The notes under the pieces are model-generated. The model worked only from the letters and a program-made list of their open reading frames with translations. It made no database searches and had not been told where the DNA came from. This document shows positions 11,175-24,400 of a stretch of 64,000 bases of DNA, piece by piece. The stretch lies in the NCBI RefSeq assembly GCF_000006565.2, contig NC_031476.1, positions 1,698,458 to 1,762,457 on the forward strand. Reading direction: 5' to 3'. Origin of the DNA: Toxoplasma gondii ME49 (lineage: Eukaryota; Apicomplexa; Conoidasida; Eucoccidiorida; Sarcocystidae). How positions within the stretch are numbered: position 1 is the first letter of the stretch; each line of letters opens with the position of its first letter. A program made the translations under genes and the position numbers.

Positions 11175-14100
11175 GACGTTTCTTTTCTTTTACAGAGTCT
11201 CTGAGTCTTCCGGCGCACGACGGGAGAGGCCGGCAAACGGGGCCCACAAGACGACGAGGAGGAATTTTTCTCTGCGTCGGGACAGGGCATGCGAGGCTGA
11301 GTCGCGATATCAAGAAGAAAGCGAGAGAATAGCGGGGGGAGAGACGAAAGAACCGGACAGAACCGGCAGTGGAGAACACAGATGCGAGAACGGGTGTCGA
11401 AGTCCTCGATGGTGCACACCAAAGGGAGACAGAGGACGGAGACGGCCGAACGACCGACAGAGAAAGGAGGACGAAAAACAGGCGGGTTGGGGAGAAGCGC
11501 ACAAAATAGTCCGATGTGGCAGCGATCCAAGACACGGAAGGAGAAAGGAGAGGTGGAGTGCAGTTCTCCGATTGGCCATTCTTGCAGAGGCGAAAACCGC
11601 CACAGAGGCACACGAGAGGGCTGCAAGAAGAGGTGGAAGACCTGAAGAACGCGGAGAGAGTGTGGTAAAAAGGTTGGATGACGGATATAGATGCTGAAGG
11701 TCTTTGTGTACCGGATCCGAGTTCTGGTGTTACCCGTGGCTTTGAGAGCCGCAGAACATTACACGAGAGTTGACCACGGCGCACTCTGACGCGCGAACCC
11801 CCCCGCGAAAGTTTACCGGTTCGCCTTTGTGTGTCTCTTGCTCGGGCGCGTTTCCCGACAAGGAAATGCACATCTCCAGGGAAGATAGAAATCCGTTTTT
11901 CAGGAGAATGACACACCGGTGTTTTGTCAAAATAGAGACAACGCATGCTCTCCACATGCCTCGGCGACTGCTCCTGCTCCTGCTTTGGCGCGGCCACCTT
12001 TTCCAACTTTGCCCGCTGCAAATGAAGACGGAGTCCTTCAGACGAATCCGCTTTTCTTGCTTTTCGCTCATGGCACATCTCAGGTGTCTCTGCGGTGCCT
12101 TGCTAGAGAAGAGATGTTGGATGGAATTCCGCGAAAGAACGAGTAGGTAACTGGGTCGAATAATACAGAGACAGTGTAGCCCTCGATGCTTCGCGGAACA
12201 GTGACTGTCGCCATCGCGCACGAGGGAGACCTGGGTTCTTACGATGTGCGCACAGACACACAGGCAAGAAGAGTGTGTCTGCAGTTGAATGGAGTGAACA
12301 AACGATTGTCTGCTGAAGAATAGGAGGACTCAGGCGAAGCGTGTCACGAGCGAGACAAATCTATGCCTGGCCCTTCTAGAAGACCGCGACTCTCTTAGTC
12401 ATTAGAGCAACAACAGACGAATCAGACACTTTTCCCTCAATCCCCTCCATTTTGCGCTTTCCGTCCGTAAGGCCGACGGGACGCTTTGACACGTATTCAA
12501 TGCCTCCGTCGACGTTTAAGAACAATGAGCTATCTCCCGTTCCTGCCCTTGTCTTTTTACGCCGAAGTTTCTGGCTAGCTGGCGTTTCACAGACCGTAAA
12601 TAGATACGCTGTGTGCTGCGGAGAATCGAGACTGCCTCGGCGTGACCCGCCAGCTCTTCGCGAGCACACTGATAGCGTCTTGTTTATCCGCTCTCGACCG
12701 TGGCCGGGCCTAGATTCTTTTTTCGTGCCTTCCACATCATGCCCTGAACAGCCAGGGTCACACGCACACTCTACACATTATTCTCTGGCGACTTTCGAAC
12801 CCCCAAGGAACTGAACTGACACTCCGTGCAAAGCGGGCATTGAGAACTGGAGTCTAGGTGAGATCGTTTCTTCCTCCTGAAATACTGGTCGTTTAAAGTC
12901 TGGTCGGATTCAAAGTGGCGGCGAGGCTGAGGTGTGCAATTGCCGTTCCCCAAGGCGCCGCCTGCCGCAAATTAGGGAATCTCCGCGCGTGGATCACCAG
13001 GGGCATTGCACATACCTTGATTGAAGACTCCCAAGAAAAGAGTACTGGCAATAACGTGACTGAAGTGGCTACCAGGAAGCATAAGTAGAGAGACCCATTT
13101 CTTCCGTGCGAGACTAAGTTTCGATCCTATGCGAAGGCGGCCTGCCTGAAGAGCCCTAGTGCCCGCCTCAAAAAGCTCTCTCCCCCGATCACACGGCCCG
13201 TCTCAGGCTGATATTTAAAAAAAACGCAGAGGGGAAGGAGGGTTTCTCATGACAGGCTCTTCTTTCGACTTGGGCTGTCACACACGCCTTCCTCCCTGAC
13301 AGGCTGTGTGCACAGTTGAAGGGAAAAAGCGGCCAATGTACCACTTGATGGAAGATAATAGTGGATCTCTCGCTTCGGTGACTCGAATACGCGCCACAAA
13401 AGACTCTCTTTTTACCGCCTACAATTTCTATTGTGTTAGCATGGTTGCCAAAACACTCAGTATATCTGTGGGTCCATTCTGGGCACAGCTTTAATGCTAC
13501 AGGTTTACTCTGCATCTGCATTCACCGTATAAATTTTGGTTTATTTGTTGCAGTGAACTTCGTACCTCTAATGATTACAACTACCACTATACAGTGTACA
13601 AATACTCCAGGCGCTTCTTGTGTAACTGCTATCGTTCAACATCTAGTTACAAACGTAGCCGCTCCGGGAAGGTTGCAGCACGCGTACACAGCCGATTATC
13701 ACCTCAGACTCAGATGCGCAGACAGATATAACTAATCCTTGGATGGCTTGTACCTACTTGACGTCTCAGTCAGACTTACGGTGTCCTTTGTTTACAGATT
13801 GTTCCCTGCCGAAGCGGAAAAAAAAACGAAGGGGGACTACCACATCGGCACCCTAGCTCCAGAGAGTCTTTCTGATGCGGAAGAACTCAGGAGCTTAGCT
13901 GCGTCACGTCCACGTGCTGTGAGGCGTGGCAATGAGGAAACATTGTGCAGTTGTACATTCGGCAACTCAACGGCCAAAAACTGGGTTCAGTCGCGAGCAA
14001 GGAGAGACAGACTTCTCTGGAATGTTTGGAGTGAGAGTTTGTAGCTGGACACCAAAGCAGTGCCACCGACCAGCGTCTCTTCCTTCCTTCTTGAAGGCCC

Positions 14101-15065
14101 CCCTCAGCAATGCGTCTTCCAGTGTGAAAAGAGCTGGAGACGGAACAGGAGGAAGTGTACTAACGATAACGTGATTTCACGATGCTCGCTCCGAGTCATA
14201 GTCAGGAGCCGTGGAGTCGCTGATCATTCCAGATTCATTCCTGACCGCACAACGGAAGCGAATTCGGACTTAGCCGCTTGGAGTACGGCACGTGACATCA
14301 ACGGTTCAGAGCGTTCTGCATTCATCTTTAAGTGCGATGAGTCTGACAGACCCTGGGTCGGGGAAACGTAATGGAGAGACAAAGGCAGGATAAACTCCTG
14401 AGAGCGTGGCACTGACCTGGTTCTGTCGAGTCTCCTTCGATGCTCCAACATGAAGCTCGAGCCTCCCTAGACACTAAAAGCTGATCAGCGGCCTTACGAA
14501 ACACCTTGTCCATGTGCACAAAAACTGATGCGTATTTGTGTAGTTTCTTGTATCCGTATATCTCTTGAGATGTACGGAGAGGCCTGCGCCTCGAATCCTT
14601 CTCCATTAATCCATTTGACTCCTTCCCCTCTTTCCTCATCCCGACACGTTCATCCCTGTATTTTCTTTCTATATGAGGGTTTGAGTGTATGGAGGTCCGG
14701 TGTTGCGCTTGATCTCTTGTTTCAAGTCACGTTAGCGGCTATTCTCGCTATATCCAGTCTTTGATCTCCGCGCGGTACCATTTTTGTTTCTTGCCTCTTT
14801 GGGTCGCGAACATATCTTTTGGAGACACATGCGCCAGGTCCTCTTCTTACATTTTACGTTGAAGGCAATATCGTGTCATCTGTCTTGCGCACCATGATTT
14901 TTCCCTTTCTCAAGTGTTCCACTCTCCTACTTCTGCTGCCACTGGTTCCTTTTGTGCCTTTTCTTCTCGTCGATGTGTCTGCTCTCAGCATTCACGCCTC
15001 TACGCACAGAGGCTCACCGACGGCTCTTTATTCCTCGACAGTTGCTCTGGTTTCTCGTCCCCTCT
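11175..15065. other. Long stretch with no gene supported
   Basis: It should contain the 3' UTR of the plus-strand gene ending at 11174 and that of the minus-strand micro-exon gene ending at 15066. A good plus-strand acceptor at 11194 could belong to a 3' UTR intron. A 306-codon minus ORF at 11158-12078 overlaps the plus-strand gene end and looks like a shadow. Between 12.2 and 14.8 kb only short unconvincing ORFs occur; 13.4-13.7 kb is AT-richer than its surroundings. Confidence 0.45.
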
Positions 15066-15440
15066 CTACATCACCTTTTCGCCGACCGTAACGGTTTCCA
15101 CTTCCACTGGTGCATTTTGGGGGCGTTCTGCTTCTTCGACTGGTTCCCCTGCCGCGGGGTCTACAACTTTCAGGACCGGTCGTTTTTGCAGTTTCCCTCT
15201 CTTGTCGAACATGAACGGGTAATTCTTGTCAAAGTTCAGAGAGATGGGGACATTCTCATCGTCCTGGCGGTGCAAAGGTTTCCGCTTCAAAACGACTTCT
15301 CTATTTTTGTCACGGAGCAAAAGCACAACACTAGCCACCAAGGCTGAGGCCAGAGCAAAACAGAAGATAACCACCGTTCCGCGGAAGAGCATGTCGCGTC
15401 GGTTTCGGCGAGTGTCCTCATCCTCTCCGTGCTTCACTTC
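15066..15440 (-). other. Last exon of the micro-exon gene: membrane anchor and tail
   Basis: The acceptor CTTTTACCAG precedes 15440. The exon reads EVKHGEDEDTRRNRRD, then MLFRG and the hydrophobic span TVVIFCFALASALVASVVLL, then RDKNREVV and a tail rich in Lys, Asp, Pro and Glu ending at TAG (15066-15068). Basic residues flank both sides of the anchor. It has 124 codons at phase 0, matching the phase of the upstream micro-exons. A shorter product could start at the internal Met of MLFRG. Confidence 0.8.
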
Positions 15441-18400
15441 CTGGTAAAAGAGCGTAAGACAACACAAAGAGCGAGGAGCAACGAATTCAAAAACACCGGC
15501 GACGTCGACTCAGACCGTCCCATATCAAAATACCTGCGCAGAGTCACGACGCTACGCCTATTTAGTGATGTAGGAGTGTCTGTGTATATATTCACATGCG
15601 TATTTCTCGATGTGTTTGCGGTCATGTTATGCTTCTGCATGATGAATGAGAGATAAGGAAATGCGCGGGGACAGAGGCAAAGAGGGCAGAGGACGAAGTC
15701 CCGAAAGCGAAGCACGGGATGTCACCTGAACCTGTTGAATTTAGAGGGGATGAATACGGACAGGAAAACGACAGGCAAACAGAAGTGTTGTTGTTCGCCA
15801 TCTAGGGATGCATGAATGCATGCAGAACGCTAGATTCTGCGGTGCGAGCTGACGGTGACATCGAGACACGGAGGACCTGACAATCATGCGTTTCAGGGGA
15901 AAGTTGATACGCAGAAGCGAAGAGCGAGAGTTGGGGAAAAGCTCTGCAAAGGAACAACTGGTTACGCATTCTACGAGAGGCGCAAGCAAGTTGAACTACC
16001 TACACACAGCCCTACATTGGCCGGCCCAAGGTTCCTGAGACGAAGATGGGACTACAGATAGCAAGCAGGCACCCAAGATGAATCCAGGCCAGGCGAATGC
16101 AGCCGATTTTCTTTTCGCGACACCTCCGCATGGGACTTACGATCTGACGAACCAGGAAACTTGGCAGCAACAAAGGTGTGTGTTAAGGAGGCAACAGAAA
16201 CACGGTCGGGAACATAGACAGAGAGAGATGTACAGACGGAGAACGGGAGTGGTTTAAGGGTAGGTGGATTGACAACCCTATAGATCGATTTTTGGACGGG
16301 GAAATCCAGTTACAATTATTTATGCGTCTCGGCGTCGGCGTGGCAGCATCTTCCTCGGAGCAAAGTCTCTTCACTTTGTAGCACCAGCTAATATCCATGT
16401 TGTCTCCAAGGTCCAACAAAACGCTGACGCACTGATCGACGTATAAGTGTGTCCCGAAACAATGGTTTTGGCACGTGAGAAAAAACAAACATACAAATTC
16501 ACATATGCATCCATGCGTATGCAGGGTGTCAGCGCTTTTCTGAAACTCGAACGCGTAAGCACGTCTCTCTAGAGAGTGTCTCTGGCCCTTCACGCAAGAA
16601 ACGATACCCAGAAGAAGAAATGGGAAACCCTTTGAGAGTGAAAAGAACCTTACAGACTGTGAATGTGTGAAATGAAAGGAGACAAACGGAGGACGATCGA
16701 TGGAGACAGGTTGACCTAAACAATGCATTTCTTGGAGCGTAACCTGCCACAGCCCCTTCCAAGTGCGCGAGTTGCGAGTGGCAGATGCGAAACGCAGCGC
16801 GTCTGAACTGGGGGAAAACGCTGTCTCTCGAAACCTTTGCTGCGTCCTGCCCTCAACCGTGTCTTTCGGTTTTCCTCTTCTTGCATTAATCAGATTCTTT
16901 CCTATAGGCTGTGAGTCCTTACGCGCTGCAGCAGAAGACGGTCCATCGTTGCAGATCACAAAATTTGAGTTTGCTCTCATGCCGGGGAAGGACCGGAGGT
17001 ACAGTTTGAAACGCAAAAACCGTGTTCTATTTCATCTAATGTTCCTGACCGTCCCTTATGTTTTCGCCAGACGGTCAAGAAACGCACAAAACTTGGTTCC
17101 GGTAAACAGAGACCTGCAAGATCTAATCCAGTGCAGCTTGTATACAGATGTTGGTTTTTCCCACGCTGGACACAGGGCTATGGGTATAAGGCTGGACAGA
17201 CGCATTAAATACCGGTACAGATACTTCAAGCACACCAGCATTCACATCTACACCATCTCATCTATTTATACATGTGAACGTGTGCACCTTTATGTGTTTC
17301 AACTTTATAGAGCGAAGCACAGGGTTTGAAGCTTAAGAAATAGTCAAATGGCAGGCATATGGGGCCGCTTTCTTTCAACGAGAAGCGCTTGGTCTCAGCG
17401 TCTCCTTCGTTTTTCTCAGGGCATCCCCAGCAAGAAAACCACCAGCACGCAGTGATTTTAGAGTGCAGCCGAGCGCTTCTGCTGAACACCTTCTTTTCGT
17501 CTGCACCTGAGAAGCTCAACCGTCTGCTGACAACTAGGACGATCTGGAGGTACGGATTTCCAGGTTGAGTTTCCGTTCACGGAAAAACAGGCAGATCTGG
17601 AGGCAGCGACTCGTATGTCTATTTTTCGTCAACAGGCTAATGGGGAGCCGTGGGGGGGGAGGGGGGGGGCAAAGATTGACGCGTCCATGTCTATCGATTT
17701 ATTATGGCGTGCATGAATGATAGCAACAGGGAAGTGTCCATTGTTTAGAATTCCTTTGGTGCTTCTGCCCATAATCCTCATTTCCTTTTGCGTGGAATTG
17801 GCCGTACGAGCTGAAAGGGAGAATCGGAAATCACGAAAAGACACAAGACACATAAAACCGATATTCCGTTCTCAGCGGCGCAGCCGACAAAACCTGAAGC
17901 CACCTAACCGGGAACCGTGGGACGAAGCAGACGATTGATGATTGGTGCTCCTGACGAAGAGGGACCAAGTACACGATTGTATCCGTTTGAAGTCGCCTTG
18001 TTGTAGACTCCTTTTCCGCTTGACATCTTTTTCTCTGGCGTCCCTTTGCGAACTCACAAGCTGAGCAGGATGGACAAAAAGATCTAGGCATTTGGGTTTC
18101 ACACTCTCTCTCACAAGTCTAGGTCTAATCTCAGCATTGACTAAATATAAATATATAGACGGACAACGGTAAGTGCCCGTTAGTGTTCTTTCATATCTGG
18201 TGTGTCTTGTCTGTGCACGAAAAGAATTGTTGCTCCACGCACTGCACTGATGCTGTGACACTAAGGAGTTGATTCTCATCCGCGCCCCCACGCAACAGAG
18301 ATGAGAATCACGCTGTGCGACGGCGGCTTCGTCCACATGCAAAGGCGACCATGCATACACGCTTCTCAGTTTGTTTACACAGTGATTCACACAAGTAAAA

Positions 18401-21400
18401 GAAGCACAGCTGGTGCAAAAGATAAAGGTCGGGTTGCTTAGGTCCAAAACAGGAAGACATTCCTTGTATGTGGAGAAGCCGAGGTCGTACTTCCTGAGGC
18501 GCAGAGACAGATGAGGCGCAGCTGGAAGAATACAACGTCGAATGAGCAAGAAGAATCCTGATGAAAGGGCGGCATTTCCTGAGCGAGATGGAAACGGGAA
18601 GTTCTGGTACACATATCTACATGTGCACATCTATACCAGAATCCGCAGCCGATGGCGTGCTTCGTGTCAAGCTAGAGAGGCACTGTAGACGCACACAGCG
18701 ACTACTGGTCACCCCCCGCTCCAGGTAAGCTCCCAGCGGGTTTTCCCCCGCGAATCAGGGTGATGAATCAAGTACACATTCCATCCTGTCGTCTCAGTTG
18801 TTCTTTTCTCCGTTCCCTGAGGCACTTTCCCGGAGTGTCTTACCGCCTGAAAGAGGGAGCGGCAGACAGGAAGAAACTCAATATTTTTACGCGTTCGCAT
18901 CTTTTCCATCTAGGTCAGACGAATTTCACCGCAGGGGCATCTCTCTCCAAAGAGATGGCTTCCTTTCTTTCCTGGGACCTCTCCCGTTCTTTCTTTTTCC
19001 GCGCCGCCCTCCTCCAAGCGACTACACATCCAGATCAGTCAGAATTTAACGCACGCCTGCTTCCTTTCGCGCGTTGCGCGCAAGGGTGCAAAAGAGAGAA
19101 ATGCATGGAACAGAGAAGAGAGGCGGCGGTGAGAGGAACTTCACTTTGGTCGGTCGTTTTCCTTTGCCACGCTTCTGCTTGTTGTATCTTTTCCTAGCTG
19201 CGCGGAACAGATAACCTGAGCAACTGCAAGAATCTGTCGACCTAGAGAACAGGCCGAGGACTCGCGCAAAATCAGGATGCAAGAGGCTTTTCGCCACGCA
19301 ACCTTTATTCAGAAGCCCGTTCACGCTCTGCCGTCTCTTGATGGCACCAACGTACTCGCTGGAGTGTTTAACCTCAAGGCACAGTGTGAGAGGTGGCACT
19401 CAGAAAAGACAAGCAGCCACAGCTTTCGCGCGTTCGCTGTTCAGAACCCAGTAGGAAGAACGACGCGCTGCATCACACGGACTGACAAGTCACCGCGGAA
19501 TATGAGCCGTGGTCGGCTTTTGCCGAGCACTGACTGTGCGGGAAGCTGGAAGATGCGACAAGGTTTTTCCACTGAAGAAATTGTGGAAACCTTACCATCT
19601 GCACAGAGACACCACGAAAAGCCCCGCAAAAGAAGACGCAGCAGTGGAAAGCGAAGAAAAACGTTTAAAACGGAGCCAAGCAGAAAGGCGAGGTTCTCTG
19701 GAAATCAACAGAAGATGCTCGGGCAGGAATTAGGAATGGAAGGAGAGTGGCATTCAATGCAACCCTGCAACCAGAGACGAGGAAGAAACGGGAAACGCAG
19801 GGACTGTCACGGAGGTGAGGCTTTGGGTCTGGAAGCGAACGCGGAAAACGTGTGGATTTCTATTCTCTCTGACTCTTCTCCCCCGTTGAGCTGTCTGATT
19901 GTTCAGAGAGTTATCGGCCTCTCTGTCCAGTCACATGTTCCGCCAGTTCCCATCTTACGCGCTGAGTTCCAAAAGAAAAGGTGCTCGCTAGTTCCTGCTC
20001 AGCCCAGCCGTTTTTTTCCTCCTCCTCGGTCCTCTTTCCAGGCGAGTCTCGATTTCTTTGCTCTTTTCACTCTGCACTGCTCTTGCCTTCTCCGAGGTTA
20101 AATGGATGCTCAAGACCCCAACCAATCTTACTTCCTGAGCAAAACAACCACGAGTTCCGTGTGGACGTTCGCTCCTACTATTCAGCACGAACAAACTTCG
20201 CGAGCGAGCAGGTCTCACAGAAAGAAGCGAACATATGACGCAGCACAGACGACGAAACGGAAAAAGAAGTGAGAACATCTCTGGCAAAGCCAAATAAGGA
20301 CATAGTTTTGACAAAGAAGGATACGGAGCATTATGAAACGTCGAAACAGTGATGTCCCCGACTCACATGCGCGGCGCACACAACTGCTGTGATTATCCAC
20401 CATGTAGAACTCTATACATGGCATTCATACGTATTGCATATATGAATATATATATATATAAATACGTTTATATTTGCAGATGTGCATCCATCAAGATGGC
20501 TGCGGTATTTCGCAACATGGTTTGTGGTGGGCAACGTAGAATTGGTTCTCGAAGACATCTATAGCTAGCAAGCTGCGAGGAGGCGGAAAGGTCGCGGGAG
20601 AAGATACCCTCCAAGATCATGAATTCTTCTGGTTCCTACTTTCTGGTAAACCAAGACAGACAGAAAAACCCCTGGGTCGGAGAGTGTCCACCTGCGAGAG
20701 ACCTACCGTGCGATGTTGGCAACAACGATGCGAGGGTGGTGTCAGAGGGCTGAGCATGCAAGGACTCAAAAGTCACTGTTCTTTTTACTTCTGTCCCGTG
20801 AACAATATCAGCGTTCTTCAATAGCTGCACAAATATGCATGCGCGTGCCTCGACATGCGGTTGAGAAGCTACTGATGTACATACACAGATATGTTCACGT
20901 ATCCCTTGGGTACCCCGGTGTGCACCCAGAGAACAGAGCTTCCATATTCGCTACGTTTAACCTAGAAACACGGGTGTCACGTCCTCGGGGTCAGTAACGA
21001 AAAATCCTGGGTAAGCGTAGGCTCGTCACCTGGATGATGAAAAGAAGCGACAACACTCGCGATTCTCGGAAAGGCTCTGCGACCTCTGCTTCGCGAGACA
21101 GAGTGGCAGCAACATGGCACACTCCAGCGTAGAATCCCGTCATCCATTAACACGCACGATCTTTTTCTGAAGAGGAAACAGAGCAAAATCAAAGGTGAAA
21201 AACGGACTCAGATGCGGCATAGGATACCTCCAGAACTTACACGTACACACCTTATACTGCATATGGACATTAAAGCAGCTACTCATATATATATATATAT
21301 ATATGCATGTGGATCTGCGGATGTTGTCCATGTTGTAGAGGAAGGAAATTATGTATGGAAATCACAAGTCTGTAGCGCCTTCGGGCAGCAGTATATGCAA

Positions 21401-24400
21401 GTGTAGTCCGAGTGCGATTCGGAGGAGCCGCGGCAGAGTGAACAGGCAAATCGCTCAAACTTTCCTCGGATCACATCGAGGGAGTAGGTTCTAAGGAAAC
21501 GTTATCTCATGTGGCGAGTTTCCGATCGCTGGTGGCGCGTTGTTGCTGCATGCTGCGCAAAAAGCGTGCGGCTTCTGCCATCTCCGCGTCCCTACCACAG
21601 GAAAGGGACGAGGGAAGGAAAACAAGACGGACAGGCGGAAATTGACGGTGGAAAAAACGCGTAAGAACAGGACTTGAGAGTCCTTTTTATCAAGTCTTAC
21701 GACCTGGAGGCGTGAGAAGGGTGATAGACAAGAAAGGAGACCGTCGAGCGCCTCCGAGAGCCAGTGTGTGACTTTGTTGCATGTGCCTTACAACAGAAGA
21801 AAAACTGACATTCCATGAATGAGACATTCCAGTCCTGTGTGCCACTGAATACACACAGTGGAGAAGGGAAGCTACAAAAAATACTGCCGACCGGACGTTA
21901 GTCGCGTTCCATGAATCAGTGAAGAGCAACAGCTTGAAGGTTTTGGCAAAAGGGTAGAAGACCTCGCCTACACGACAATCGTGCCAGTTTCTGGCCGGCA
22001 CATCCACTGTGGAGAGAGACCTACATGCTGTGCAGAAAATGGCGTCGCCACACATCGCCCACAGTGAAGTGTGTCTGTATATTTCTGTCTCGGTTTCCGT
22101 GTCCTCCCTTCAAACAGTGATCTACACCTAGTTCTATTGACTACCTTGGTACATGTGTCTCTACGGAATCTTACATTCGGAGCAAAACGACATTTCATAT
22201 GTCTCCTGTATCATATGGAGTGTGTCTCTGAGCCCACGAATTCAGATGGTCGGGGACTGTGGTGGACGTAGGATATCTAGGCCCTACTTCCTCCTGTAGG
22301 TTCGCGTACAAACTCGTTTCATTCCCGTGTGTCGCTCTCTGCCACCGAAACGAATTCGAAACCGGACCCGCACCCAATCCATTGTCGTTCATATGGACAA
22401 ATAGATCTCAGTCTTGTGTACAGTTACACACAACAACCTAAGGACGCCGAAGCAAAACCCAGAGCTGCCTGCGTCTCCACGTCGAGTCCTGATGTCTTGA
22501 TTGTTTTGCGAGCTCCATACGGGTAAACCCAAACACTGTTTCTGAAGGCGAGTTTCTTACGTTGCCCTGAAACCGCAAAGAACAAGCCAAACGAGGCCCT
22601 TCGGTTTCCCCTGCTCGTTCACTTCTCGCTGGCACCAAGCTACGCGCCTGCCGAGAGAGGCCAAGGCAACGCAGAAGCGACGGAAAGGACGAGTACAAGG
22701 GGAAGGTAACAAGAAGGATACAGAAAGCGAGCGCAAAGACAAACGAAGGGAAGCACCTCTGCAATGAAAATCCAAGACTTCAAAAAAGACGAACAAGAAA
22801 AACGCAGCTTCCGAACGTGGGAATGGTGGGAGAGATGTCAGGACAAATAGGAACAAAACGACGAAAAGACCTTCGGGGCAGTACACCTTTGAATGAACGC
22901 ATGTGTGGAACACTCGCAGTGTTCCGGATACTCTGTATCACAGAAACGCATGTGTATGACGTAGGAGAGAGCAAGAAGATAGAATCATGCCTCCACTGTG
23001 CAGGACAGATGGCGCGGTGGCGAGAGAGCTCAAGAGGGTGATTATTATGTACGGAGTTCGTGACGAAACGTTAACACTGCCACATTCGTATAGACACGGC
23101 TCTTGAGAACAAGTAACACTCCAACTACGCATTACTGACCTAGAAAAGATAGCTCTCCAGATAAATTGTAATCATCCCAGAGAATAAGTGCATAGATTTA
23201 TGCGATTGCAGGCGTGTGAAGCTGAAATATGCGGAAATGGTCAGAAGATTGCGATGCGGCGGCCGTACTTTCTGCGCCAGGGAAGGAAGGAGAGGCGACG
23301 GACCACAACATATTCACAAGGTCAGTTTGTGTCAGGGTCGCCACACCGGCGGAAAAAACAGAAAGTGCAGATGCGTCAGCTTGCACATTTCATCCCCGTC
23401 TAGCCTTTCCTCCCTTTGAGTAAATGACCACCGTCTTGTGCTTCCGAAGCAGTTGAAAACGAAGATATGTGTATAGTTCGATGACGGGATCAAAAATGCC
23501 GCCACAAGCAGACGTGGTCGACGGGTGTCTCAGAAATGTTGTTGGATGCACACGTAGGTAGTCGCTCCTTGAGGAGTGTCTGTGTACGGATAAAGCGAAC
23601 AGGAGAGTAGATTCGAGGGTCTGACAAAAGTGTAAGTTCTCCGATCGTATAGTGTGTGTGAGTGCCGAAAGCACAAAGAAGTCGGCGACTGGAGACGCTT
23701 CGAAGACCTCTAAGCAATGTGTTGCGTCGTCTTTGCAAAGACAAACAGAAGTTGAGGGTACTCACTAACTGGAGAGAAGCGCACACGGTCAGCGATCACG
23801 TGGATTGCCTCCAGCGTGCCACCAGTGAGAGAGTAATGCATGCCCCAAAAAACATTGAGGGTGCAGAACAGTCCGTCGAAGAAGCTGCGCGTGCAGGCGC
23901 CCCCAGAGAACCACGGCAGGACATACAGGTCAAAGCAAGCAACTGAAACGATGCCCTAACGCAAGTCACCTCAGGAGGGGGGGGGGACGTACTTCCTGAA
24001 GTGTAAAGCCAGAAGGCCGACAGCAAGCAAAGGAACGCCTCAACAACGCGATGTGCGAGAACTGCGCAGCGGAAGCAAAAGCAGGAAATCTTGCATAGAG
24101 CGCATGATGACAACTGATTCGAAGAACTCCTCGATCTCCTGCCGGCACCAAGATGCAGACGGCGGGTCGCCAGTGCTACTTTCTTTAATCCAGAACAGCG
24201 CATCTGGGAAGAGATCAAATCGAAGGACCGGCTAAGACTGTTCAGCATAGAGTTTCTGTAAAGTAGTGTGTCCTAGAAAGTGTCATTGTGATTTGGAGAT
24301 TGAGGCACGCTGTACACATCCGTTTCCAAGCTCCAATCTTCCTCGCCGCTGCAACCTGTTGTGTCTGAAAGCAGAGTGTAAATATGCATCGAAATGTCGG

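Noticed and set aside
11158..12078. 306-codon minus-strand ORF
   Set aside because: Overlaps the end of the phase-consistent plus-strand gene; composition resembles the complement of pyrimidine-rich intron and UTR sequence.
13400..13740. AT-rich patch suspected to be a nuclear copy of mitochondrial DNA
   Set aside because: No translation in any frame that I could identify as a mitochondrial protein, and no rRNA fragment recognised.
19277..20101. 274-codon plus-strand ORF
   Set aside because: It lies antisense inside the micro-exon gene, contains two of its exons, has no splice partners and an Arg/Lys-rich, shadow-like composition.
24180..24203. Possible 24-nt exon (MRCSGLKK) after a strong acceptor
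   Set aside because: Multiple of three and stop-free, but the donor GTAGCA is weak; left out of the count though it could be real.
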